Below the pieces are notes generated by a model. The model searched no databases and had not been told where the DNA came from. It saw only the letters and a program-made list of their open reading frames with translations. Source: Microcaldota archaeon (GTDB lineage Archaea; Micrarchaeota; Micrarchaeia; Anstonellales; Anstonellaceae). Taken from it: a stretch of 9,992 nucleotides of DNA. A program made the translations under genes and the position numbers. Shown one piece after another: positions 1 through 4,629 of the stretch; within the stretch, counting starts at the first letter, position 1, and each line of letters starts with the position of its first letter. Location: positions 1 through 9,992 of the forward strand of contig JAKAME010000049.1 in NCBI GenBank assembly GCA_021813025.1, in the 5' to 3' direction.

Positions 1-309
1 TGGCCCTGGCTGAGCGGCGTGTGGACCGAGGCCTGGCTGCGCTGCTATCCGAAAAGGGCGGAGGAGCTGCACCGCCAGCTCATGGCAATAGCCGCCCCCC
101 GCCAGCCCGGCACCCTGCTTGGAGTGGCGGAGGTAAGGGACCCGGCTTCAGGCGCGGACGGAGGCTGCCCCACGCAGGCATGGAGCGTGGCAGAGCTTCT
201 GCGCGCGGCAGTGCTTGTGGAGCGCACGCGCCGCTGGCACGGGGCCAGCGCCATACTTTCGCCCTCTTTGGAGGAAATCATGGCCCCGATGAGGCCGAAG
301 AAGGAATGA
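1..309 (+). CDS. Glycogen debranching enzyme (amylo-alpha-1,6-glucosidase), C-terminal fragment
   Basis: This frame is open from the first base of the window to a TGA at 307-309, so it is the last ~102 residues of a gene that begins upstream. The family (GDE_C, amylo-alpha-1,6-glucosidase) hydrolyses alpha-1,6 branch points of glycogen-like polymers in the cytoplasm. Two family signatures are visible: a PWLSGVWTEAWLR segment at the left edge, matching the usual PWLxGPfxEAYL, and GCPTQAWSVAELLRA near residues 55-69, matching the usual GCxxQAWSVAEvLRA helix of the (alpha/alpha)6 barrel. The short tail after that helix is normal for the C-terminus. The catalytic acids lie outside the window. The next gene has its own TATA box, so this is probably the end of a transcription unit. 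The family call is firm; exact substrate preference cannot be judged from this fragment. Confidence 0.88.
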   Translation, partial: WPWLSGVWTEAWLRCYPKRAEELHRQLMAIAAPRQPGTLLGVAEVRDPASGADGGCPTQAWSVAELLRAAVLVERTRRWHGASAILSPSLEEIMAPMRPKKE

Positions 310-333
310 GAAAAAAGATGGCAGGACGAAACG

Positions 334-340
334 TTTTAAA
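334..340 (+). promoter_or_regulatory. TATA box of the thioredoxin-fold gene
   Basis: TTTTAAA is centred 25 bp upstream of the ATG at 362, the spacing between an archaeal TATA box and the transcription start. This predicts a leaderless mRNA starting at or next to the ATG. No Shine-Dalgarno sequence is present before the ATG. Confidence 0.6.
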
Positions 341-361
341 CCTCAAGGCAGTTGGCCCGCC

Positions 362-913
362 ATGGCCCGTCCAAGCAACCTTACTTGGGACAAAACGCTC
401 TCCGCGCTCGCCATCATCCTCTCCCTCATAGTGCTTGCCATGCTCATACTGCACTATCCCGCCTACGTGCCGGCTGCCGGAGGGCCGCAGAATCTGGGAG
501 GCGGCGGCCCGGCAGCAGCCTCGGGTGCGGCCGGCACTGGCCCGGCGGCTGCTTCGCCCGCTGCGGGCGCCATGCCGCAGCAGGTGCGCCTTGATTACCT
601 TTTTGCCGACTGGTGCTCATACTGCCAGCTGACGCGCCCTGCGCTTGTGTCTGTGGCAATGCGCTTCGGCCCGGCAGTGAGCCTGAACGAATACAACGAG
701 GCGCTGCGCTCGACTGATTCGCGCGTGGCCGCGCTTTATGCCGATTACAAGGCGCGGCGCGTGTTCGTGCTGTTCCCCACCATAGTGGCGCACGGGCCCA
801 AAGGCGAGAGCGCGCTGGCCGGCATGCAGAGCGAGGAGGGCATAACGCAGTGGCTTTGCGAGCAATACACCGAAGCGCCGACAGCCTGCCTCAACGCTAC
901 TGCGTCGGGATAA
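362..913 (+). CDS. Membrane-anchored thioredoxin-fold protein with CxxC motif
   Basis: This 183-aa protein has one N-terminal transmembrane helix (about residues 12-31), an Ala/Gly/Pro-rich linker (39-70) and a thioredoxin-like domain from about residue 76. The sequence LDYLFADWCSYCQLTRP contains the redox CxxC (C85-S-Y-C88) after the usual beta-strand. FPT at 138-140 fits the cis-proline loop that sits beside the active site in this fold. Two more cysteines (C166, C176) lie near the C-terminus and could form a structural or resolving disulfide. The short, positive N-terminus suggests the domain lies outside the membrane, where it could act as a disulfide oxidoreductase for secreted proteins. 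That role is inferred, and no redox partner (such as DsbD/CcdA) is visible nearby. The start is supported by the TATA box exactly 25 bp upstream. It is not a complete TlpA/ResA match, so the subfamily is left open. Confidence 0.85.
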   Translation: MARPSNLTWDKTLSALAIILSLIVLAMLILHYPAYVPAAGGPQNLGGGGPAAASGAAGTGPAAASPAAGAMPQQVRLDYLFADWCSYCQLTRPALVSVAMRFGPAVSLNEYNEALRSTDSRVAALYADYKARRVFVLFPTIVAHGPKGESALAGMQSEEGITQWLCEQYTEAPTACLNATASG

Positions 914-958
914 GAGAACTGCCGCGCCATGCCTGCGCCAAAAAACCATCCCCTTCAG

Positions 959-966
959 ATATAAAT
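959..966 (+). promoter_or_regulatory. TATA box of the IGPS-like gene
   Basis: ATATAAAT lies in an otherwise GC-rich intergenic stretch. Using the usual ~26 bp offset, transcription would start near 988, giving a leader of about 33 nt before the ATG at 1022. This is longer than the leaders of neighbouring genes. Confidence 0.55.
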
Positions 967-1021
967 TTTCGCCCCCTTAGCGAAAACAAGTGATGATTAG
1001 TCGCGCTGATAGGTCGTGTTC

Positions 1022-1855
1022 ATGCAGCTGCCTTCTTCCATCCTAGACGACATCCGCTCCACCATCCAGTCAGGCTACTACGAGCGCCTCTCGCCCGTGC
1101 GGCGGGAGCGCAAGTCCTTGTGCGAGAAGCTGGAGCGCGAGATGGCGGAAGGGCGGCTGCCGCTTATTCTTGAAGTGGCCACTGCGCGGCCGGGCGGGCG
1201 GCTCATCCTGCCCTGCCGCGCGACTGCCTGCGAGCGGCTTGAGAAGCTGGCTTTGGCATCTCCATCCGCAATGAGCGTGTGGGTGGAGCCGAGGCACATG
1301 GCGGGGGATTTGAGATGGCTGGCCCGCGAGCGGCCTTTTCCAGTGGTTGCGCGCGACTTGATTATTGACCCGCGCCAGATAGTTGGGGGGGACGCCATTG
1401 TGCTCTCGCGCCCCCTGCTTGAGCTGGCGGGCTTTGAGGCGCATCCGCTTATCGAGGCCGCGCATGATTTGGACATGGAAGTCGTGATGGAGGTGCGCAC
1501 TGCGCAGGACATGACGCATGCGCGCGGGACTGAGGCTGACGCCATCGCGATTCACAATTCTGGCGCGAATGGGAACGCGCATGGGGCGCGGCCCCATGGC
1601 GCTCCAAGCCCCTTCGGGGCTCAGAGCGGATTTGACATCAATACCACTCTTTCGCTGCTCTCGGCGCACCGCACCACGAGGCCAGTGATTTCATGCGCAG
1701 GCATCCGCACGCCCTCGCAGGTGCGCTCGCTCATTTCCGCAGGCGCGGCAGCCGTTGAGCTGGATGCGGAGACGACGGCAGGGGCTGACGGGCTTGACAT
1801 TGTGGAGCTGCTGAAAAAGGCTGTGAATGGAAAGGGTGGAAAAGAGGGAAGCTAG
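1022..1855 (+). CDS. Indole-3-glycerol-phosphate synthase-like TIM-barrel protein with eroded active site
   Basis: This 277-aa protein follows the IGPS (TrpC) pattern along its length: PVVARDLIIDPRQI (about 107-120) matches PVLRKDFIIDPYQI, VVMEVRTAQDM (154-164) matches LVEVHxxxEL, DINTTLSLL (206-214) matches VDLNTTLRLL, and AGIRTPSQVRSLISAGAAAVEL (226-247) matches SGIRTPEDVxxLxxAGxxAfLVG. The active site is not conserved. The first catalytic strand keeps Glu51, but the following EIK lysine is Ala53. The FRKDF lysine is Arg111. The VxESGI glutamate and serine are Cys225 and Ala226. The C-terminal G-[ST]-S phosphate loop is absent. Glu157 and Asn179 remain. An insert of about 15 residues (roughly 182-203) precedes the DINTT strand. 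The ATG at 1022 has AGGT 7 nt upstream; the in-frame GTG at 1016 has no room for one. No other trp gene is in the window. It may be a paralogue with a different function or a pseudoenzyme, so no trpC symbol is given. Confidence 0.8.
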   Translation: MQLPSSILDDIRSTIQSGYYERLSPVRRERKSLCEKLEREMAEGRLPLILEVATARPGGRLILPCRATACERLEKLALASPSAMSVWVEPRHMAGDLRWLARERPFPVVARDLIIDPRQIVGGDAIVLSRPLLELAGFEAHPLIEAAHDLDMEVVMEVRTAQDMTHARGTEADAIAIHNSGANGNAHGARPHGAPSPFGAQSGFDINTTLSLLSAHRTTRPVISCAGIRTPSQVRSLISAGAAAVELDAETTAGADGLDIVELLKKAVNGKGGKEGS

Positions 1856-1899
1856 GCAATTCGCCCCAGCATAATAGTTGTAAATATTGGAAAGATAGG

Positions 1900-1907
1900 T
1901 TTAAATA
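1900..1907 (+). promoter_or_regulatory. TATA box of the 200-aa unknown gene
   Basis: TTTAAATA sits in an AT-rich block. The expected transcription start is near 1930, just before the GAGGTG at 1931-1936, so the mRNA would have a short leader consisting almost only of the ribosome-binding site. Confidence 0.6.
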
Positions 1908-1930
1908 GGAGAAGATTCCCAATCTTATCA

Positions 1931-1936
1931 GAGGTG
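1931..1936 (+). promoter_or_regulatory. Shine-Dalgarno sequence that selects the ATG at 1945
   Basis: GAGGTG matches the 16S anti-SD core and ends 8 nt before the ATG at 1945. The alternative starts GTG 1936 and ATG 1939 overlap it or lie too close, which makes 1945 the best start. Confidence 0.6.
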
Positions 1937-1944
1937 TGATGAAT

Positions 1945-2547
1945 ATGAGCAACTCATTCCAGATGCGAATGCCTAAGAAACCGGAATTTATATCCCCCTT
2001 GGGTCCATCCCACTTCATGAAATGGATGCCGAAGGACCCAGCAAGAACTGTTGAAAATTACATCCATGGCCTCAGCATTTTAGGTAGAGAAAAAGGCCTC
2101 GCGCCTGACCGCTTCCGCGAAGGCCAAATTGTTTTCCACCCCATCGCGGAAAACAAGCACGGGGGCAAGGAGCGCAAAGTCGAGGTGACGGTTGAGGAAA
2201 TCGTCAAGCGCCGCCCGTCCGGCTTCACGCTCGCAGATGTTGAGCGCGAGTCCGCGCGCGCCGGGGCCAAGCTCAAGCAGGTCAAGCTGGAGAAAGGGGC
2301 TTACAAGACATACGCGCTGGTGCGCGAGAAGGAAGTCTATGTGAACGAGGAGCAGCTTATCAATACGGTGTTCCTCAAGATGCCGCGTCTGAGCGTATTC
2401 GGCAAGGTTGAACGAATCCCAACTCTCAGCCTGTCAGGCACACTAGTTGTTTTCAACAAGCCTGAAGAGGTGACGGCAGTCAAGACGCCGGGCGAGAACT
2501 CCTTCACCTTCTCGCTTCCGGCCCCGAACCAGATTGCTGCCTCTTGA
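1945..2547 (+). CDS. Conserved-looking soluble protein of unknown function
   Basis: I do not recognise this 200-aa protein. It has no signal peptide, no membrane helix and no cysteine. The N-terminal ~40 residues are Pro/Met/Phe-rich (PKKPEFISPLGPSHFMKW). The middle (about 60-110) is strongly charged and contains VEVTVEEIVKRRPSGFTLADVERES, reading like a strand followed by a helix in a winged-helix or small alpha/beta domain. The rest (about 110-195) alternates hydrophobic and polar residues as expected for beta-strands, with a Ser/Thr/Pro-rich end. Coding character is good: GC-rich third positions in the body, its own TATA box, a strong SD and a T-rich terminator. The first ~45 codons are more AT-rich than the rest. 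It is probably a single-gene transcription unit. Function unknown; the helix-turn-helix idea is weak. Confidence 0.8.
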   Translation: MSNSFQMRMPKKPEFISPLGPSHFMKWMPKDPARTVENYIHGLSILGREKGLAPDRFREGQIVFHPIAENKHGGKERKVEVTVEEIVKRRPSGFTLADVERESARAGAKLKQVKLEKGAYKTYALVREKEVYVNEEQLINTVFLKMPRLSVFGKVERIPTLSLSGTLVVFNKPEEVTAVKTPGENSFTFSLPAPNQIAAS

Positions 2548-2559
2548 GAGCGCCATCCG

Positions 2560-2587
2560 TTCTTTTTCTTTTCTCTGACTTCTTTTC
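2560..2587 (+). terminator. Oligo-T terminator after the 200-aa unknown gene
   Basis: Several short T-runs (TCTTTTTCTTTTCTC and TTCTTTTC) begin 12 nt after the stop codon on the coding strand, with no hairpin needed. This is the archaeal type of termination signal, located between two convergent genes. Confidence 0.55.
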
Positions 2588-2625
2588 AAATCATGCCGCG
2601 GTACCAGCGCTCGCATTTGAGAGAA

Positions 2626-2892
2626 TCAGTGCTTCCCCCGCCTGGAACCAATCCATTGGAGCAGCTCTTCGCGGCTGATGCCCAAATCGGCCAGCACGGC
2701 CTTGATAATGCCTGCGGGCAAATCTTCGCTGCCGTGCATCGGAAGGGTGGTGAAACGGCGCTGCCCTGCCCTGACGCCCTCAATTTTTATGTGGGAGCCC
2801 CGCTGGGCTACTGGGATAAACCCCGCTCTTGCGAGCAGCTTAATGAGCTGCGGAGCGGACAGGACGGGCAGACGGGCGCCCATAGCGGTCAT
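2626..2892 (-). CDS. hicA: HicA-family toxin (mRNA interferase)
   Basis: This 88-aa protein matches the HicA/YcfA family. ARLPVLSAPQLIKLLARAGF is the first helix region. VAQRGSHIKIEG (about residues 28-39) carries the catalytic His34 in the G-S-H motif. FTTLPMHGSEDLPAGIIKAVLADLGISREELLQ gives the LPMH strand followed by the G-[TI]-[IL]-[KR]-x-I-L helix. HicA has a dsRNA-binding-like fold and cleaves mRNA in the cytoplasm until neutralised by HicB. The gene overlaps the 3' end of hicB by 53 nt in another frame, which suggests translational coupling. The ATG at 2892 is used; an in-frame ATG at 2883 would remove only three residues. No clear SD precedes either. The catalytic residue is intact, so the toxin is probably functional. 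Confidence 0.88.
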   Translation of the reverse strand: MTAMGARLPVLSAPQLIKLLARAGFIPVAQRGSHIKIEGVRAGQRRFTTLPMHGSEDLPAGIIKAVLADLGISREELLQWIGSRRGKH

Positions 2893-3070
2893 CCGTGCGC
2901 GCAGACCGGGGAGAAACGGGAGCGCCTTCTGCGAGGTTGAGCGAATAGGCCTCGCTGAAATTGAGCAGCGCCTCCCGCAGGGTGCGGCCGTAGGTGGTGA
3001 TATGGCGCGCGTCGCTGCGCACCAGAATCTTGGCGCCCTCGTTCCAAATCTTAAGCGTGTCCCCCGCCAT
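2840..3070 (-). CDS. hicB: Short HicB-like antitoxin
   Basis: This 76-aa protein lies immediately upstream of hicA in the same direction and overlaps it by 53 nt. Residues 5-46 follow the partial RNase-H-like HicB fold: a first strand (LKIWNEGAKILVRS), the ITTYGRTLREALLNFSEAYSL segment that aligns with the usual vTqGdTxeEAlxNlxEAlxL, and then a helix. Typical HicB proteins add a C-terminal ribbon-helix-helix or helix-turn-helix domain for operator binding. Here the tail (about 51-76) is Arg/Ser/Pro-rich, with no such domain visible. It may neutralise HicA by direct binding without autorepression. The ATG at 3070 is favoured because a TATA box lies about 34 bp upstream; an ATG at 3112 would add 14 residues that do not fit the family and would overlap the TATA. 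The family call rests partly on context. Confidence 0.75.
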   Translation of the reverse strand: MAGDTLKIWNEGAKILVRSDARHITTYGRTLREALLNFSEAYSLNLAEGAPVSPRSARTDDRYGRPSARPVRSAAH

Positions 3071-3098
3071 TGAATGACCAAGCGGGTTTGGTCTCCAG

Positions 3099-3107
3099 AA
3101 TTTATAA
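3099..3107 (-). promoter_or_regulatory. TATA box for hicBA
   Basis: On the minus strand TTATAAATT is centred about 34 bp upstream of the hicB ATG at 3070, predicting a leader of only about 8 nt. It lies between the upstream 100-aa gene and hicB, so the toxin-antitoxin pair can be transcribed separately from that gene. Confidence 0.5.
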
Positions 3108-3135
3108 GTCATCTGCTCACCAAAAGTCTGCGCTT

Positions 3136-3438
3136 CTAATCCTCGTGCGTCTGCCACAGCCTTCTTTTCTGCTGCAGCAAATCCTTGGAAACAGACAGCA
3201 ATTGCGTGGAAATCCGCAAAGCCTCGTCCGGAGAGAGGCGGATGGCCTGCTGGCTCACCGTGTTTAGTATGCGCACCACTATGATGCCGTCGCGGGGAAA
3301 GCCGTTAACTTCGGCAGCATCCTCGCGCTCGAGGCGCAGGGCGTTTCTGTGGCTCTCGCCCTTGTCGTCCTTCCACCAATGCACGATTTCCTCTTCCACT
3401 ACCATGTGAATCGCCCCATCCTCTTGGCCATCGCCCAT
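3136..3438 (-). CDS. Small protein of unknown function upstream of hicBA
   Basis: I do not recognise this 100-aa protein. Its order is an acidic N-terminus, a strand-rich part (EEEIVHWWKDDKGESHRNALRL and GIIVVRILNT), then a helix with the common SPDEALRISTQLLSVSKDLLQQ pattern, where a small domain is followed by a helix rich in Leu and Ala. There is no signal peptide, membrane segment or cysteine. An alternative start at 3405 would leave 89 residues beginning MVVEEEIVHWW; a GAGGAT sequence lies upstream of it but 12 nt away. It reads in the same direction as hicB and ends 65 nt before the hicB ATG, so it may share regulation with the toxin-antitoxin genes. No TATA box was found upstream, although a 14-bp palindrome is present. 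Coding is likely; function is unknown. Confidence 0.65.
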   Translation of the reverse strand: MGDGQEDGAIHMVVEEEIVHWWKDDKGESHRNALRLEREDAAEVNGFPRDGIIVVRILNTVSQQAIRLSPDEALRISTQLLSVSKDLLQQKRRLWQTHED

Positions 3439-3465
3439 TCCGTCTGCAAACTAAGAGAGTGTTGG

Positions 3466-3479
3466 AGCCCTATAGGGCT
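3466..3479. repeat. 14-bp perfect palindrome upstream of the 100-aa gene
   Basis: AGCCCTATAGGGCT is perfectly self-complementary and lies 28-41 bp upstream of the ATG at 3438 on the minus strand. Its CTATAG centre is where a TATA box would be expected, so it could be an operator overlapping a weak promoter. This is inference; only the palindrome is seen directly. Confidence 0.4.
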
Positions 3480-3510
3480 TTGGAGAGGGTGGCTTTCCGC
3501 TGGGTATGGG

Positions 3511-3537
3511 AAAAAAGGGCTAAAAAGAGGGAAAAAA
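3511..3537 (-). terminator. Triple oligo-T terminator after the acidic peptide gene
   Basis: On the minus strand three T-runs (T6, T5, T6, each separated by five nucleotides) follow the stop codon of the acidic peptide gene (stop at 3553-3555) by about 15 nt. Archaeal RNA polymerase terminates on such tracts. Their position supports the acidic peptide as a real, separately transcribed gene. Confidence 0.6.
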
Positions 3538-3552
3538 GACTGGCTGCGTCCG

Positions 3553-3678
3553 CTATTCCTCTTCCTCGTCCTCGAAGTCGTCGTCGAAGTCGTCGTCCTC
3601 ATCCTCGTCCTCGTCGACATCCTCGTCTTCGTCTTCGTCAGCTGAGCGAGTGAGCATCAAAGCAGGATTGTATATCAT
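3553..3678 (-). CDS. 41-aa highly acidic micropeptide
   Basis: From residue 14 to the end, all but three of the 28 residues are Asp or Glu (the others are one Val and two Phe), after a short N-terminus MIYNPALMLTRSA. The matching DNA is a low-complexity TCG/TCC/TCT trinucleotide tract on the plus strand (about 3555-3640), so low complexity alone could create such a frame. Expression signals argue for a real gene. A TATA box (minus-strand TTTATATA, 3711-3718) is 36 bp upstream. GGTGAT (3683-3688), matching the 16S 3' end, sits 4 nt before the ATG, right where transcription should start. T-runs follow the stop. Longer in-frame starts (ATG 3696 and beyond) overlap the promoter. It diverges from the VIT transporter gene. 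Strong cation or basic-protein binding is plausible but inferred. Confidence 0.5.
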   Translation of the reverse strand: MIYNPALMLTRSADEDEDEDVDEDEDEDDDFDDDFEDEEEE

Positions 3679-3682
3679 GCCT

Positions 3683-3688
3683 ATCACC
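3683..3688 (-). promoter_or_regulatory. SD sequence of the acidic micropeptide
   Basis: Minus-strand GGTGAT is complementary to the AUCACC of archaeal 16S rRNA and ends 4 nt before the ATG at 3678. It decides this start over the upstream in-frame ATG at 3696, which lies only about 18 bp from the TATA centre. Confidence 0.5.
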
Positions 3689-3710
3689 GCCCCCATCCCA
3701 GCAGTAAAAG

Positions 3711-3718
3711 TATATAAA
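3711..3718 (-). promoter_or_regulatory. TATA box between the divergent acidic peptide and VIT genes
   Basis: TATATAAA on the plus strand reads TTTATATA on the minus strand, centred 36 bp before the acidic peptide ATG, predicting a start near 3689. Being near-symmetrical it could also initiate rightward near 3740, but the VIT gene has a better placed TATA at 3752-3759. Confidence 0.55.
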
Positions 3719-3733
3719 GCCTGTTGGCCATCG

Positions 3734-3767
3734 ACGGGCGGCGGCCCTTTGTTTATAAACCGCCCGT
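3734..3767. promoter_or_regulatory. Inverted repeat flanking the VIT gene TATA box
   Basis: ACGGGCGG (3734-3741) and CCGCCCGT (3760-3767) are perfect 8-bp inverted arms separated by 18 bp that end with the TATA box TTTATAAA (3752-3759). The symmetry around the promoter suggests an operator for a dimeric regulator. The repeat is visible; its function is inferred. Confidence 0.4.
3752..3759 (+). promoter_or_regulatory. TATA box of the VIT-family transporter gene
   Basis: TTTATAAA, inside the 10-bp palindrome GTTTATAAAC, is centred 25-26 bp upstream of the ATG at 3781. This predicts a leaderless mRNA and favours that ATG over the ATG at 3772. Neither ATG has an SD sequence. Confidence 0.6.
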
Positions 3768-3780
3768 TCATATGAACCAC

Positions 3781-4392
3781 ATGGCATCTGACTACGCCTA
3801 CCATCTCTCAGACGTCATCCTGGGCGGCCAGGACGGGCTGGTGAACGTGCTGGGGCTCTCCATAGGAGTGATGGGGGCCACGGCAGACCCCAAGCTCGTC
3901 ATCGTGTCCGGCCTCGCGGCCATGTTCGCAGAATCCATCTCCATGGGCGCCGTGGCTTACACCTCCAGCAAAGCGGCTCTGGATTATGAGAAGAAGGCGG
4001 CGCTGGCCGCCTCCATGAGCAGGCCTGAAACAGAGCGAATCCTTCTCCGCCTCAGGGGGATAGGGGCGGAAAAACTCCGCTACCTGCGCGCCCGCCTGCT
4101 CGCGCCCCACGAGCCTTCCAACGGCTCCCCGCTCTCCAAAGGAGCCAAGGTGTGGCTGGCCACCATGGCCGGCTCCCTGGTCCCCCTGTGGCCCTATTTC
4201 TTTTTCGAGGTGCATGCCGCAGTCGCTCTTTCCGTCCTTTCGGCTGCCCTCGTGCTCTTCTCCACAGGCGCTCTCAAGGCCCGCTGGACTGTGGGCAGCT
4301 GGACGCGCAGCGGATTTGAGATGGTGCTGGTGGGGAGCCTGGCCGCGCTGGCCGGCTATGCCATCGGCCTTCTGCTGCGCGCGCCGGCGTAG
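3781..4392 (+). CDS. VIT1/CCC1-family Fe2+/Mn2+ transporter
   Basis: This 203-aa membrane protein matches the VIT1/CCC1 family, which moves ferrous iron or manganese out of the cytoplasm. VILGGQDGLVNVLGLSIGV (12-30) is the family's TM1 signature with the conserved Asp18. LAAMFAESISMGAVAYTSSKA (45-65) is TM2 with the S-M-G motif; Asp and Met in these helices line the metal path in characterised members. A charged cytoplasmic segment with paired helices (about 67-117) follows, shorter and poorer in Glu/His than the metal-binding domain of plant VIT1. Then come three helices (about 123-144, 146-166, 179-199). The start at 3781 agrees with the TATA spacing; ATG 3772 would add three residues. It appears to be a single-gene unit, divergent from the acidic micropeptide. 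The family is firm; metal preference is not visible. Confidence 0.88.
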   Translation: MASDYAYHLSDVILGGQDGLVNVLGLSIGVMGATADPKLVIVSGLAAMFAESISMGAVAYTSSKAALDYEKKAALAASMSRPETERILLRLRGIGAEKLRYLRARLLAPHEPSNGSPLSKGAKVWLATMAGSLVPLWPYFFFEVHAAVALSVLSAALVLFSTGALKARWTVGSWTRSGFEMVLVGSLAALAGYAIGLLLRAPA

Positions 4393-4417
4393 GAATTTTT
4401 CTGCGCGTTTCATCTCA

Positions 4418-4427
4418 TTTTAAATAT
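4418..4427 (+). promoter_or_regulatory. TATA box of tRNA-Leu
   Basis: TTTTAAATAT is centred about 26 bp upstream of the first base of the mature tRNA (4448), the expected placement for an archaeal tRNA promoter. It implies little or no 5' leader. Confidence 0.6.
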
Positions 4428-4447
4428 CTCCCACGCCGAATAGCTCT

Positions 4448-4584
4448 GCGGGAGTGGCAGAGCCCGGTCAAATGCGAGAGACTCAAGATCCCCCGACTGG
4501 TTTCGGGTGCCAGGCGCCTCCCAATTGCGGGATGCGCCATCTCCTGGCCTAGCGCCTACAAGGGTTCAAATCCCTTCTCCCGCA
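4448..4584 (+). tRNA. tRNA-Leu(CAA) with a canonical-position intron
   Basis: The acceptor stem GCGGGAG (4448-4454) pairs with CTCCCGC (4577-4583), with discriminator A at 4584. The D stem GCA/TGC and the T arm AAGGG-TTCAAAT-CCCTT (4560-4576) are intact. The anticodon loop is CTCAAGA with CAA at 4484-4486. The long variable arm (stem GGC/GCC at 4546-4556) is the class II form found in tRNA-Leu. Without the 51-nt intron (4488-4538) the mature RNA is 86 nt. The anticodon stem AGAGA/TCTCC then has four pairs and one A.C mismatch at its base. CCA is not encoded. It would read UUG codons. Confidence 0.9.
4488..4538 (+). other. Archaeal tRNA intron (position 37/38) with bulge-helix-bulge
   Basis: The splice motif can be drawn. 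The 5' bulge AGA (4486-4488) and the 3' bulge CCA (4537-4539) flank a central helix 4482-4485/4533-4536 (C-G, one T.C mismatch, C-G, A-T). An inner helix TCCC/GGGA (4489-4492/4529-4532) follows. ATC is repeated at both boundaries, so sequence alone allows a shift of up to three bases, but the motif places the cuts after 4487 and 4538. The EndA splicing endonuclease would remove it. The intron can also form other hairpins, such as CCCGA/TCGGG near its 5' end. Confidence 0.75.
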
Positions 4585-4589
4585 AGACA

Positions 4590-4629
4590 ACCGCAGGGGG
4601 AGGGTTCCGCCCTCCCCCTTGTGGTTTTT
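4590..4629 (+). terminator. GC hairpin plus T-run after tRNA-Leu
   Basis: GGGGGAGGG (4596-4604), loop TTCCG and CCCTCCCCC (4610-4618) form a 9-bp GC stem. Partly paired flanks follow, then TTTTT at 4625-4629. It resembles a factor-independent terminator and starts 12 nt after the tRNA. Archaeal tRNA genes usually rely on T-runs alone, so the stem is notable. Confidence 0.55.

Noticed and set aside
990..1015. GTGATGA at 990-996 resembling a C box, with CTGA at 1006-1009, suggesting a C/D box sRNA
   Set aside because: The boxes are only nine nucleotides apart, no second C'/D pair follows within the expected ~60 nt, and the sequence runs straight into the IGPS-like coding region.
3555..3640. 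TCG/TCC/TCT-rich tract considered as a microsatellite or CRISPR-like repeat
   Set aside because: Units are irregular trinucleotides with no spacers. The tract is best explained as Asp/Glu codons of the minus-strand micropeptide.
3724..3780. Extended TTG start for the VIT-family gene
   Set aside because: The extension would translate through the TATA box and the inverted repeat; the TATA spacing points to the ATG at 3781.
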